This document shows, one piece after another, positions 1 through 8,272 of a DNA stretch of 19,254 nucleotides. Source of the DNA: DUEN01 sp024277095 (GTDB taxonomy: Bacteria; Chloroflexota; Anaerolineae; DUEN01); contig JAJRVX010000472.1 of the NCBI GenBank assembly GCA_024277095.1, positions 1 through 19,254 of the forward strand. Direction: 5' to 3'. The notes beneath the pieces were generated by a model that was not told the DNA's origin, made no database searches, and saw only the letters and a program-made list of their open reading frames with translations. Numbering within the stretch: the first letter of the stretch is position 1; each line of letters begins with the position of its first letter. The position numbers and the translations under genes are program-made.

Positions 1-1283
1 CGGCCGCTGAAGTCCATGACGCTCTCCACCACGCCGGAAGCCCCCAGGACGTCGATCATGCTGCCATAGCCGCGTGGGTCCTGTACCGCCAGCACCCGGG
101 AGCCGTCCAATCCCTCCCACCAGAAGAGGGGATGCCCCTTTCCAGCCCGGCAGAAGTAGTAAAACTGCACGCCGCTCTTCTTCAGGATCTGCGGGTACGT
201 CGCCGGGTGTCCGAAGGTGTCCGGCTCCCAGCAGATGGGCGGTTCCACACCGAAGCGGCTCCGGATATATCGGCGGGTGTGCAGGATCTGTCGCACCAGG
301 GACTCCCCGGCCGCCATGTTCAGGTCCCCCTCGACCCATGTGGTGGCCGTGATGTCCCAGCGGCCCTCTTGCACCCGGGCCCGAATGCGGTCGAACACGT
401 CGGGGTGATACAGCTCCATGGCGTGGTAGGTCGACGCCTGGCTCTGGGAGAAGCGGAATTCGGGATATCGATCCATGAGCTGATCGACGGCGGTGAAGTC
501 CCGGCGGCAGACGTCCACCGTCTCGGACCAGGGCCATAGCCAGTTCATGTCTATATGGCTATGCGCAACCAGGTGCGCCGTGTATCGTTTGGCCTCGTCG
601 GCGAAGGGGCTCAGGGCCGCCCGGGCGACCTCCACACTGTCCCACCACCGGTCCCAGTTGTTGCCTTCTAGCGCCTCCAGATCCAGGGCGGCCGCGGCCT
701 GCTCCCATGCGGCCATCTTCTCCGGGGAGGCGCCATCCCCCTGCTCTGCCAGGAAGCGCGTAAAGGCCATCTGCATGCGGGTCAGGTCGATCCGGAAGAT
801 GACATCGGCCAGATTGCTGAAGCGCAGATAGGCGGCGATGAAGGCACCGAAGCCGTCGCCGGCGTTGCAGCGAACCACCAGGGTCCAGGGTGAGCCTGGC
901 TGATAGTTCTCGGTCAGGACCAGTGGGACCGCCCGGGTGTCGGACCAGGATGGCTCCCGGTACATTTCCTTGCCGTTCACGTAGATGCTGGCGCCGATGG
1001 TCAGGAAGATGACCAGCTCCAGCGAGGACCCGGCCAGAGGGATGCCCTCCACCTCGGCTGGGAGGTCCAGTGTGGCCCGGAACCATGCCTCGCCGTCGGC
1101 CGAGGACCAGGTTCGGGGCAGCTTTACGGTCTCCCAGCCGGTGTCATCGAAATCGGGCGCCTGGGCGCCTTCCAGTGCGCCGATGCGGAACCGCCACTCG
1201 CTGATGGCGGAAGCTTTCATGATGGCGTCGATCTTCTCCTGGACGACTTGGTGGATGCCGTTCGTTGATGGGAAAGGTTGCAT
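1..1283 (-). CDS. GH38 alpha-mannosidase, N-terminal part (runs off window)
   Basis: This is the first 427 codons of a glycoside hydrolase family 38 alpha-mannosidase; the C-terminus lies beyond the left edge. The family hydrolyses alpha-mannosides with a bound zinc ion. Residues about 28-150 look like the N-terminal beta-sandwich of bacterial GH38 enzymes (WFRATLDLP, IYVNGKEMYREPSW). The catalytic domain begins near residue 235. In HSHIDMNWLWPWSET the zinc ligands are His243 and Asp245. In WEPDTFGHPATYPQIL the nucleophile is Asp355. The fourth zinc ligand of the family would lie past the edge. The start ATG at 1283 follows AAGGAG with 8 nt spacing. There is no signal peptide, so a cytoplasmic role in glycan turnover is likely. 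The gene sits just downstream of the hflX terminator; I see no clear promoter in the short gap, so it may rely on readthrough or an atypical promoter. Family call is firm; linkage specificity is not. Confidence 0.93.
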   Translation of the reverse strand, partial: MQPFPSTNGIHQVVQEKIDAIMKASAISEWRFRIGALEGAQAPDFDDTGWETVKLPRTWSSADGEAWFRATLDLPAEVEGIPLAGSSLELVIFLTIGASIYVNGKEMYREPSWSDTRAVPLVLTENYQPGSPWTLVVRCNAGDGFGAFIAAYLRFSNLADVIFRIDLTRMQMAFTRFLAEQGDGASPEKMAAWEQAAAALDLEALEGNNWDRWWDSVEVARAALSPFADEAKRYTAHLVAHSHIDMNWLWPWSETVDVCRRDFTAVDQLMDRYPEFRFSQSQASTYHAMELYHPDVFDRIRARVQEGRWDITATTWVEGDLNMAAGESLVRQILHTRRYIRSRFGVEPPICWEPDTFGHPATYPQILKKSGVQFYYFCRAGKGHPLFWWEGLDGSRVLAVQDPRGYGSMIDVLGASGVVESVMDFSG

Positions 1284-1332
1284 CGTGTGAACTCCTTTTT
1301 TACCCGGTTTTCGGTGATGCCTCCACGGCGTG

Positions 1333-1362
1333 AAAAAGGGGAGCACGTTGGGCGTGCTCCCC
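1333..1362 (-). terminator. Intrinsic terminator after hflX
   Basis: On the minus strand, GGGGAGCACG (1362-1353) pairs perfectly over 10 bp with CGTGCTCCCC (1347-1338) around a 5-nt loop. Five Ts follow directly (1337-1333). It starts 10 nt after the hflX stop codon and closes the long minus-strand run before the mannosidase gene. Confidence 0.93.
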
Positions 1363-1371
1363 TCTCTCCGG

Positions 1372-2637
1372 CTAGTCTATCCGATAGTCCTCTAGGCGTC
1401 CGACCAGCCACACAGGCACGCGGCCCTCCAGGAGCGTTCCCTCCCCCGTGTGCTCCTCGCGCTCCACACTGCCGCGTTCGTGTAGCTGATGTAGCAGTTC
1501 CGCCTCGCTGTACGGCAGCAGGACCCGCACGGGGATCATGCTCTCCTGTAGGGCCTCCTCCACCCGGGCCAGCAGGTCGTCCAGCCCTTTCCCCTTCAAG
1601 GCGGAGATGGTCACCGCCTTGGGGAAGATCCGGAGAGCGTCGGCTACCCTCTCCGCGTCTGGCACCAGATCGATCTTGTTCAGGGCGACGACCACCGGCT
1701 TGTCAGCCGCCTCCAGGTCCTGGAGGATCTCCTCCACCGTAGCCGCCTGTTCCAACGCCAGCTTGTGCGTTATGTCAATTATGTGCACGAGCACGTCGGC
1801 TTCGGTCACCTCCTCCAGCGTGGCCCGGAAGGCGGCCACCAGCTGCGTTGGCAGCTTCTGGATGAAGCCAACGGTGTCGGTGAAGAGCACCTGTCGCCCG
1901 CCCGGCAGCTCCACCCTGCGGGTCGTCGGGTCCAGCGTGGCGAAGAGCTGGTCAGCGGCCACCACGTTGGCGTCGGATAGCGCGTTGAGCAGCGTCGACT
2001 TGCCCGCGTTGGTGTAGCCGACGATGGCGACCACGGGAAGCCCCGCCCGACGTCGTCGGCGTCGGTGTAGCTGGCGGTGCCGTCGCACCTCCTCCAGCTC
2101 CCGGCGGAGCTGAGCGATCCGCCGACTGATCTCCCGCCGGTCGACCTCCAGCTGGGTCTCGCCGGGGCCGCGCAGCCCGACGCCGCCGATGCCACCTCGC
2201 CCGGCTGAGCCCCCTACCTGACGGGCCAGGTGGGTCCATGCCCGGGTCAGGCGGGGCAGGCGGTACTCGTATTGGGCCAGCTCCACCTGAAGGGCACCCT
2301 CCCGGGTGTGGGCGTGGCGGGCGAAGATGTCCAGGATCAGGGCCGTGCGGTCGAGGATCTTGATCTCGTCACCGAAGGCCTTCTCCAGCTCCCGTTGTTG
2401 TCGTGGCGAGAGTTCATCGTCGAAGATGACGACGTCTGCATCCAGCGCCGCACGCAGCCCGACCAGCTCCTCGACCTTTCCGGTCCCGATGAAGGTAGCC
2501 GGGTTCGGGCGATCCAGACGCTGGGTCACCCGGCCGACCACCTCGATGCCGGCCGTGCGAGCGAGCTGTTCTAGCTCGTCTAGCGAGTCCTCTAATGGCC
2601 AGGGAGAGGGTCGGCTCGTGATCTCTACGCCTACCAA
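1372..2637 (-). CDS. hflX: Ribosome-associated GTPase HflX
   Basis: HflX binds the 50S subunit and splits or rescues stalled ribosomes. Numbered from the TTG at 2637, the N-terminal HflX domain occupies about residues 1-200, with FIGTGKVEEL, IFDDELSPRQ and the family-typical GGVGLRGPGETQLEVDRR. The G domain follows: G1 GYTNAGKST (207-215), G3 DTVGF (254-258), G4 NKID (320-323) and G5 SALK. A basic run (HRRRRRR) joins the two domains. The frame stays open upstream of 2637 and encodes PERGLLVGVE, matching the usual HflX start region. The TTG is therefore only the first conventional start. The real one is probably an AUC at 2685, listed separately. The gene is last in the minus-strand run, follows a decayed gene pair and ends at a strong terminator. 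Confidence 0.95.
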   Translation of the reverse strand: MVGVEITSRPSPWPLEDSLDELEQLARTAGIEVVGRVTQRLDRPNPATFIGTGKVEELVGLRAALDADVVIFDDELSPRQQRELEKAFGDEIKILDRTALILDIFARHAHTREGALQVELAQYEYRLPRLTRAWTHLARQVGGSAGRGGIGGVGLRGPGETQLEVDRREISRRIAQLRRELEEVRRHRQLHRRRRRRAGLPVVAIVGYTNAGKSTLLNALSDANVVAADQLFATLDPTTRRVELPGGRQVLFTDTVGFIQKLPTQLVAAFRATLEEVTEADVLVHIIDITHKLALEQAATVEEILQDLEAADKPVVVALNKIDLVPDAERVADALRIFPKAVTISALKGKGLDDLLARVEEALQESMIPVRVLLPYSEAELLHQLHERGSVEREEHTGEGTLLEGRVPVWLVGRLEDYRID

Positions 2638-2682
2638 CAGTCCGCGTTCGGGCCCTTCGTCCGTGACGATCAGGTCTCTAGG

Positions 2683-2698
2683 GATAAGATCACCTCCT
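2683..2698 (-). promoter_or_regulatory. hflX: Perfect Shine-Dalgarno with in-frame AUC, likely hflX start
   Basis: AGGAGGTGATC (2698-2688) matches the 16S anti-Shine-Dalgarno over 11 nt. Seven bases after GGAGG lies ATC (2685-2683), in frame with hflX. No ATG, GTG or TTG occurs in this frame between the upstream stop TAA (2769-2767) and the TTG at 2637. The 16 codons from 2685 to 2638 encode IPRDLIVTDEGPERGL, which continues the HflX N-terminus. AUC or AUU initiation is known for infC; its use here is inferred. A base error turning ATG into ATC would look the same. Confidence 0.6.
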
Positions 2699-2766
2699 GC
2701 TGCGAGAATGCGACGAGTGGCGAAAGACGGGCGACGAATGCCGAAGCGTCTTTCGCCCCATCGCGC

Positions 2767-2995
2767 TTATGCGAGGGCTCTCTCGCCTAGAATAAGATTG
2801 GTCAACGGCAGCCCTCTCAGTTCAAGCCGGGATAGATCGGCTCGCTTGCTGGCGTCCTCGATCTCGATGCCGACGATGCAGTTCTGTTCGTCGAAATCCA
2901 CGACAATTCCAGGCGTGATTTCTTCCGATTCGGTGCTTGTGCCGTGATCAATTGATGTACGGCATGTCCGTTTCCGCATCATATTCAAATATCAT
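2767..2995 (-). pseudogene. DUF2283 family protein, frameshifted
   Basis: The fragment reads MIFEYDAETDMPYIN from an ATG at 2995 and then hits TGA at 2950-2948. One frame over it continues as IDHGTSTESEEITPGIVVDF and ends in EIEDASKRADLSRLELRGLPL. Together these make one DUF2283 protein: the family has a YDxxxDxLYI start, an ESEE middle and a GIEIxxASK end. The alignment suggests a loss of about two bases near 2950, between YI and DHG. GGGGGACGAG before the ATG could be its ribosome site. DUF2283 proteins are small, of unknown function, and are often encoded directly after a DUF4258-like partner. Remnants of such a partner lie immediately upstream. A sequencing error is possible, but the partner is damaged too, which favours real decay. 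The function of the intact family is not known. Confidence 0.75.
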
Positions 2996-3123
2996 GTTCT
3001 CGTCCCCCGCTCACGGCTTGAAACGGCACGGATAGGACTTGCGAGGACTTGCTCGATCCACTCCGCCCTGAGATAGGGACGACGTGCCATGACGCTGGTT
3101 TTGGAGCATCTGGTCGTCTTCAT
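2992..3123 (-). pseudogene. Remnant of DUF4258-like partner gene
   Basis: From ATG at 3123 the frame reads MKTTRCSKTSVMARRPYL and then RAEWIEQVLASPIRAV, ending at a TGA that overlaps the DUF2283 ATG. The EWIEQVLASPIR stretch resembles the small DUF4258-like proteins (about 80 residues) that precede DUF2283 genes in Chloroflexota and Cyanobacteria. These normally continue with a beta-rich core and end in a 'FFDRxFKP'-like tail. Here the core is missing. Another frame retains RFKP and a TGA at 3013-3011, as if an internal deletion joined the two ends out of frame. The family link is from memory and is moderate. What is seen directly is a 43-codon ORF with a plausible relic of the family C-terminus beside it. 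Confidence 0.5.
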
Positions 3124-3165
3124 AGGCTGCCGGTCGTCTGTTGTGGAGGGCCAGTGGGACGGCTC

Positions 3166-4326
3166 TCATAGTTTGAATTGGCGCACGCGCTCCATCGCCT
3201 CCCGCACCCGGTCCGTGGGCGTCCCCATGGAGATGCGCAGGTAGCCCTCGCCGTGCTCGCCAAAGGCCGTGCCGGGCGTCACGGAGACGCCGATCTCCTC
3301 CAGGAGCCGGGTGGCCAGCTCCGCTGATGTGTATCCCTGGGGTACTTTGGGCCATATGTACAGGCTTGCCTTGGGCGCCTCGGCTGCCAGCCCCACCTCA
3401 TTCAGCGCCTGCACGATGATGTCCCGTCGCTCCTGATAGACGGCGTTGCGCTCCTCCAGCCAGCTCTGATCCCCGGTCATGGCGGCGATGGCCGCCTCCT
3501 GAATGCCCAGGAAGATGCCGGAGTCGATGTTGCTCTTGATCCGCCCCAGCGCCTCCACTGCGATCGGATTGCCGATCGCCATGCCGACGCGCCACCCGGC
3601 CATGTTGTGTGACTTGGACAGGGAGTTGAACTCCAGGACCACGTCCTTGGCGCCGGGGATCTGCAGGATGGAGGGGGCCACGTAGCCGTCGAAGCACACG
3701 TCGCAATACGGCGCGTCATGGCAGAGCAGGATGTCGTGCTGCCGGCAAAACGCCACGGCCTCCTCCAGGAACTCCATCGGGGCGATAGCTCCCGTCGGGT
3801 TGTTGGGATAGTTCAGCCACATCATCCGGGCGCGATCGGCCACGTCCGCTGGGATGGCCTTCAGATCGGGCAGGAAGTTGTTCTCCTCCAGCAGAGGGAT
3901 AAAGTACACCTCCGCTCCCACCATGCGCGGTCCCATGCGGTAGGTGGGATATCCCGGATCGGGCACGAGCACTAGGTCGCCGGGGTCTAGCCAGGCCAGT
4001 GCCATGTTGGCGATTCCCTCTTTCGATCCGATGAGGGCGACGATCTCCTTGGCCGGGTCCACGTTTACGCCGAAGCGGGCGGCGTAATAGTCGGCTACCG
4101 CCTTGCGGAAAGCGGGCGTACCGCCGAAGCCGGGATATCCGTGCTTGCCCGGATCGCGAGCGGTGCGTTCCAGCGCCTCGATGATGTGGGGCGCCGGGGG
4201 CAGGTCTGGGCTGCCCATGTCCAGCCGGATGACGTCTATCCCTTGGCTGCGCAGCTCATTGATGCGAGCCGCCAGCTTGGCGAATACGTAAGGCGGAAGC
4301 GCGTTCATTCTCTGGGCTGGTTGCAT
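3166..4326 (-). CDS. PLP-dependent aminotransferase, LL-diaminopimelate aminotransferase-like
   Basis: This is a fold-type I, class I/II aminotransferase of 386 residues, the normal length. Landmarks in order: LDMGSPDLPP (substrate loop), HGYPGFGGTPAFRKAVADYY, SKEGIANMALAWLDPGD, DPGYPTYRMGP, LNYPNNPTGA, HDAPYCDVCFDG, and SLSKSHNMAGWRVG with the PLP lysine at Lys238. YLRISMGTPTDRVREAMERV closes the chain. This style is common in bacterial enzymes annotated as LL-diaminopimelate or alanine/aspartate aminotransferases. The substrate cannot be fixed from sequence alone, but lysine/peptidoglycan precursor supply is plausible. The start ATG at 4326 has AGGAGG 7 nt upstream. The gene lies 69 nt downstream of the M28 enzyme gene in the same direction. 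Confidence 0.9.
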   Translation of the reverse strand: MQPAQRMNALPPYVFAKLAARINELRSQGIDVIRLDMGSPDLPPAPHIIEALERTARDPGKHGYPGFGGTPAFRKAVADYYAARFGVNVDPAKEIVALIGSKEGIANMALAWLDPGDLVLVPDPGYPTYRMGPRMVGAEVYFIPLLEENNFLPDLKAIPADVADRARMMWLNYPNNPTGAIAPMEFLEEAVAFCRQHDILLCHDAPYCDVCFDGYVAPSILQIPGAKDVVLEFNSLSKSHNMAGWRVGMAIGNPIAVEALGRIKSNIDSGIFLGIQEAAIAAMTGDQSWLEERNAVYQERRDIIVQALNEVGLAAEAPKASLYIWPKVPQGYTSAELATRLLEEIGVSVTPGTAFGEHGEGYLRISMGTPTDRVREAMERVRQFKL

Positions 4327-4395
4327 GACCTTTCCTCCTCTTCTTCGGAAACCGAGTCGTGTACTGTATTGCGATGTGGGGGTAAACCTATCTTG

Positions 4396-5364
4396 TCAAT
4401 CCTCCCCTTCCAGGAAGGCCTCGACGGTGCGTCCAACGCGTTCCAGGCTCTCCGCGCTGAGCTTATCGCAGGTGTCCTCCACCGTGTGCCAGTATGGATA
4501 GTCGAAATCGATGATATCTACGGCGGGGATCCCCGCTTGCAGGAACGGCGTGTGGTCATCTAGTATAGACCATTTCAGCTGAGGGATGAAGAAATCCCCA
4601 TAGCCCAGTTGGCTGGCGATGCGCCACAGAGTTTCCTGTAGCTCGGGATCCGAGTTCCGTTCCATGTAGATCTGTTGATCGGCATCCCCGATCATGTCCA
4701 CCACGATCACCAGCGAGGGGCGATCCTCAGGGGTGAGCTGTCTGGCCATATACGTCGAGCCCGCGATGAATTCCCAACCGTCCAGTTGCCCATTGTCTTC
4801 GGCATCGAAGAAGGCCAATCGCACCCGGTAAGGCGACCGATGGAGATCGACCGCGCGCGCCAGCTCGAGGAGTACGGCCACGCCGCTGGCGCCATCGTTG
4901 GCGCCGGGCACGGGTTCACCCCGCCGCGCGGGGTCCGGATCCCGGTCAGCTCGCCGGCGGGTGTCATAGTGCGCGCCGATCAAGGCGATAGGAGCATCGG
5001 GTTTGGGGTCCTGGGCCGGCCGGGCGATCAGGTTCACGCCGGGGGTGTTCTGATATGTAAACGGCTGTTGCACGACCTCCCATCCCATCCGGGATAGCTG
5101 CTCCGTGATGTATGTCTGCAGCTGCCGGTGAGCCTCGCTGTTCACCGGCCGAGGGCCCAAATCGCATTGGTACAGAGCGTGTTCCAGAGCCAGTTCCCCC
5201 TGAAAGATTCGGGGCCCCTCCTGAGGTTGGCCGATCACAGACAGGACCCAGGGCGATACGAGATCATACCCTAACCAGCCGAACCAGGCCAGTGCGCCTG
5301 CCAGCGTGAGCAACAGGACGACCTCGATTCGCCTCTGCTCCAACCACGCCCCGACTCTTCGCAT
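4396..5364 (-). CDS. Membrane-anchored M28 family enzyme, glutaminyl-cyclase-like
   Basis: A 322-residue zinc enzyme of the M28/glutaminyl-peptide cyclotransferase fold. A single hydrophobic segment at about residues 13-32 after basic residues suggests a signal anchor, so the catalytic domain should lie outside the membrane. Metal-site motifs: GAHYDTR (132-134), GANDGASG (Asp157), DAEDNG (Glu189 as likely base, Asp190 as ligand), DMIGD (Asp223), and YWHTVEDT (His293). LDDHTPFLQAGIPAVDII followed by WHTVEDT strongly resembles the end of glutaminyl cyclases. Either aminopeptidase activity or pyroglutamate formation is possible. An Asp157/Asp190/His293 single-zinc set favours the cyclase subgroup. 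ATG at 5364 follows AAGGAG at a somewhat long spacing. It sits 52 nt downstream of der, with no obvious functional link to it. Confidence 0.88.
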   Translation of the reverse strand: MRRVGAWLEQRRIEVVLLLTLAGALAWFGWLGYDLVSPWVLSVIGQPQEGPRIFQGELALEHALYQCDLGPRPVNSEAHRQLQTYITEQLSRMGWEVVQQPFTYQNTPGVNLIARPAQDPKPDAPIALIGAHYDTRRRADRDPDPARRGEPVPGANDGASGVAVLLELARAVDLHRSPYRVRLAFFDAEDNGQLDGWEFIAGSTYMARQLTPEDRPSLVIVVDMIGDADQQIYMERNSDPELQETLWRIASQLGYGDFFIPQLKWSILDDHTPFLQAGIPAVDIIDFDYPYWHTVEDTCDKLSAESLERVGRTVEAFLEGED

Positions 5365-5416
5365 AGCCTTGCCCTCTCCTTGTTGGGAACTGGTGTGTTA
5401 TTTCTGGTTTGATAGT

Positions 5417-6901
5417 CTACTGACTACGCGAACCACCTTGATCGCGTCCACCCGAGAGGGGTCCGGGGGCAGAAGTGTCTACAACGCTTCCCTCCTCAGG
5501 CTCACGCCCTCGCCCCCCTCTCCTGCGCCTCCCTGCCAGAGAAGGCCGGTCCCGATCTCGAAACAGCAATCGAATCGGCGTCCCCTCAAACGGATAGAGC
5601 GATCGGATCACGTTTTCCAGGTATCGCTCATAGGAGAAGTGCAATAGCTCCCGATCATTGATGAAGAACACGAAAGTGGGAGGGCAGACGCCGGTCTGAG
5701 TGACGTAGTAAAAGCGTAGCCGTTTCCCCTTTTTGGACGGCGGTTGATGCCGCGTGGTCGCCTCGCGCAGCACCCGATTCAGATCCGCTGTGGAGAGACG
5801 CACGAAACGCTCCCGATGCACTCGAAGCGCCGTAGGGATCACCTGATTCACCCGCTGCCGTGTCTTGGCGGAAATGAAGAGGACAGGCACATAATCCATG
5901 AAATTCAGGGCCGCACGCACCTGCTGCGTATATGTGTTCATCGTGTAGGTGTCCTTCTCGATCAGGTCCCACTTGTTCACCAACACGACGATTCCCTTTC
6001 CCGCCTCCAGCACATATCCCGCCACATGGGTATCCTGGGCCGTAACCCCTTCGCTCGCGTCGATCAGGAGCAAAACGATATCCGAGCGCTCGATCGCCCG
6101 CAGAGCTCGCAGCACGGAGTAATACTCAACGCCTCGCTCGATGCGACCACGGCGGCGAATCCCCGCCGTGTCGATCAAAACGACACGCTCCCCCTCCCAC
6201 TCCAACTCGGTATCAATGGCATCCCGGGTCGTGCCCGGGATCTCGCTGACAATGGCGCGCTCCTGACGCAACAGGGCGTTCAGAAGCGAGGACTTCCCCA
6301 CGTTGGGGCGCCCCACAATAGCTATGCGAACCCCCTCCTCCTCTTCCTCCTCGATCCGTTGAGGGAAACGTCCCAGCACGGCGTCCAAGAGGTCCCCCAC
6401 ACCACGACCGTGAAGGGCGGAGATCGGATACGGCTCTCCTAACCCCAACTCCCAGAACTCCGCCGCCGCTCTCTCCCAGGTTTCGTTATCCGCCTTGTTC
6501 ACAGCCAAGACCACCGGCTTCTGGGTGGTCCGCAACAGGTCCGCAACGTCCATGTCCGCAGGCGTAACCCCATCGCGCACGTCGACCAGAAAGATGATCA
6601 CGTCCGCCTCATCGATGGCGATCTGGGCCTGCGTGCGAATGGCAGGGATGAAATCGGCCGACGCCACGGACAACGGCTCGGGCGTTGTCTCATTGGGCTG
6701 AGAGGAGAGATCCAGCAATTCCAGACCGCCCGTATCCACCAGAACGAACGGGATGCCGGCCCACTCCGTCTCCGCATACAAACGATCCCGGGTCGTCCCC
6801 GGGATATCCTCGACGATCGCCCGGCGCTCTCCTATGATCCGGTTAAACAACGTCGATTTCCCCACATTGGGGCGACCTACCAAAGCAACAATCGGCTTCA
6901 T
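5417..6901 (-). CDS. der: Ribosome biogenesis GTPase Der (EngA)
   Basis: Der is an essential GTPase for 50S subunit maturation with two tandem G domains and a KH-like domain. First G domain: GRPNVGKS at 9-16, PGTTRD at 34-39, DTGG at 56-59, NKAD at 135-138. An acidic linker (EEEEEE, about 184-189) follows. Second G domain: GRPNVGKS at 197-204, PGTTRD at 222-227, DTAG at 244-247, NKWD at 309-312, SAK at 344-346. The KH-like part runs from about 360 to 450. Residues 451-494 form a basic, glycine-rich tail (RRRRGGRGR) beyond the usual domain end. ATG at 6901 follows AAGGGG. The ybbR stop lies only 12 nt upstream, so the two genes are likely co-transcribed and coupled. Confidence 0.98.
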   Translation of the reverse strand: MKPIVALVGRPNVGKSTLFNRIIGERRAIVEDIPGTTRDRLYAETEWAGIPFVLVDTGGLELLDLSSQPNETTPEPLSVASADFIPAIRTQAQIAIDEADVIIFLVDVRDGVTPADMDVADLLRTTQKPVVLAVNKADNETWERAAAEFWELGLGEPYPISALHGRGVGDLLDAVLGRFPQRIEEEEEEGVRIAIVGRPNVGKSSLLNALLRQERAIVSEIPGTTRDAIDTELEWEGERVVLIDTAGIRRRGRIERGVEYYSVLRALRAIERSDIVLLLIDASEGVTAQDTHVAGYVLEAGKGIVVLVNKWDLIEKDTYTMNTYTQQVRAALNFMDYVPVLFISAKTRQRVNQVIPTALRVHRERFVRLSTADLNRVLREATTRHQPPSKKGKRLRFYYVTQTGVCPPTFVFFINDRELLHFSYERYLENVIRSLYPFEGTPIRLLFRDRDRPSLAGRRRRGGRGREPEEGSVVDTSAPGPLSGGRDQGGSRSQ

Positions 6902-6913
6902 CCATTCCCCTTT

Positions 6914-8272
6914 TCACGGCTTCGGTTCTTGTTTTCGTTCCACCGGCAAGATCCCCACGCCGCCCTGCGCGCCCGCTTCGGGCGTGGGAGTATGCGTGGG
7001 CACAGCCTCCGGCGTAGCCACAACGGTCTCCTCCGGGGTCGGCGTCTCCGGCACCGGCGTCGGCGTTGGGAGCTCCACGATCTCCACCTCCACCGTCTCC
7101 GGCAGCCAGCTGTCCACACGCACCCCCTCCGGCGTCACGATGACGGGGCGAACGTTATGCACCCCCGGCCCCAGCCCGGACAGATCCAGTACCACCCGAA
7201 CATCTGTGGGCTGCAACGCCTCCAGGCGGGGCAGAGGGCCGGACAGGAAGACGTCCACCTTATCCAGCAGGACGTTCGCTTGCAGCCCCGGCGCCACCCC
7301 CTGCACCACGGGGGAGCGCGTCACCGTCAACCCACCCTCCAGCGGAGTGATGGTCACGCGCACGGTCACGCTCTGCACGCCGAAGGCGGACGAGACGTTC
7401 TCAGGCAGCAACAAGGCGGCACGCTCGATCACATCGGTGTCCGCCCCCTCGATGTTGACCGGCGTCGCCTCCACGTACCCGGGCACGGCCTGGATCGCCT
7501 GAGGATCCCCGAACAACATGACCACCGGGGGCTCCACGCTGACGTTGCTGACCCGGTAGCCGCGCGCCGGCTGCCCTTGAAGCTGCACCAGGACCGTCAC
7601 CTCCCGGTAGCCGGGACGCTGGACGATGGGAACCGTCACCGACACCGATTTCGGCTCGACCTCCACGAAGCGGGTGGGCAGCCCCTCGCTATTCCGCAGG
7701 GATACGGGGCGAATGCGATGCACTGTGGACTTCGCGCCGAGGATGGACACCTCTACAACGGCGCTGGCCACGTCCTCTACGTACGTGCGAGCGCCGGAAA
7801 CCGTCACCCGATCCGGCTCCACCGTCGGCGTCTCCCAGTCATACCCCAGCGCAGGCTCATCCAGCACCTCCACCCGCACGGGGACGACCTTTTTCACGAA
7901 GGTATCCAGCGTCACCCGCACCCGCTCAGGCCGCACCTGCACGACCTCCACGTCGGGCTTCTCCACATACACTTCTACCGGGACTTCGTGGACGCCCTCC
8001 CGCAATCCGGCCACGTCCACAATGGCCCGAAAATCCTGAGCGGACAGCGTATCCCACGTGCGCCTTGGTGCCCGCACCTCCACCTGCACCGTATCCGCTG
8101 TCTGGCTCAAAAGGGCCAGATCGCTGGACAGCCCCACCACGCTGATCGGAACCGGCTCAGGCAACAGCTGCCGCAAAACCGGGTTCTCCTCCTGAACCGC
8201 TACCACCCAGACGACGAAGGCCAGGATAATGGACAGGATGATCGTGCCCAATTCACCAGCCAGGCGATTCAT
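6914..8272 (-). CDS. ybbR: YbbR/CdaR-like regulator of diadenylate cyclase
   Basis: A 452-residue protein with one N-terminal transmembrane segment (about residues 8-26, TIILSIILAFVVWVVA) and then repeated YbbR domains outside the membrane. Repeats show as recurring patterns such as VRPERVRVTLDTFVKK, VEPDRVTVSGA, VSVEPPVVMLFGD and VVLDLSGLGPG. In Firmicutes, CdaR binds and modulates the cyclase CdaA at the membrane. The start is ATG at 8272, overlapping the cdaA stop as ATGA. An ATG-less extension to 8302 exists but begins before the hydrophobic start region and is not needed. The C-terminus (about 400-452) is rich in Pro, Thr and Glu (PTPTPVPETPTPEE), as if a flexible wall-spanning tail. Repeat number (about four) is my estimate. 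Confidence 0.92.
   Translation of the reverse strand: MNRLAGELGTIILSIILAFVVWVVAVQEENPVLRQLLPEPVPISVVGLSSDLALLSQTADTVQVEVRAPRRTWDTLSAQDFRAIVDVAGLREGVHEVPVEVYVEKPDVEVVQVRPERVRVTLDTFVKKVVPVRVEVLDEPALGYDWETPTVEPDRVTVSGARTYVEDVASAVVEVSILGAKSTVHRIRPVSLRNSEGLPTRFVEVEPKSVSVTVPIVQRPGYREVTVLVQLQGQPARGYRVSNVSVEPPVVMLFGDPQAIQAVPGYVEATPVNIEGADTDVIERAALLLPENVSSAFGVQSVTVRVTITPLEGGLTVTRSPVVQGVAPGLQANVLLDKVDVFLSGPLPRLEALQPTDVRVVLDLSGLGPGVHNVRPVIVTPEGVRVDSWLPETVEVEIVELPTPTPVPETPTPEETVVATPEAVPTHTPTPEAGAQGGVGILPVERKQEPKP

Noticed and set aside
559..1086. Minus-strand ORF of 175 codons inside the mannosidase region
   Set aside because: It is another frame of the GH38 gene; the GH38 frame has the HSHID and WEPD motifs and a good ribosome site.
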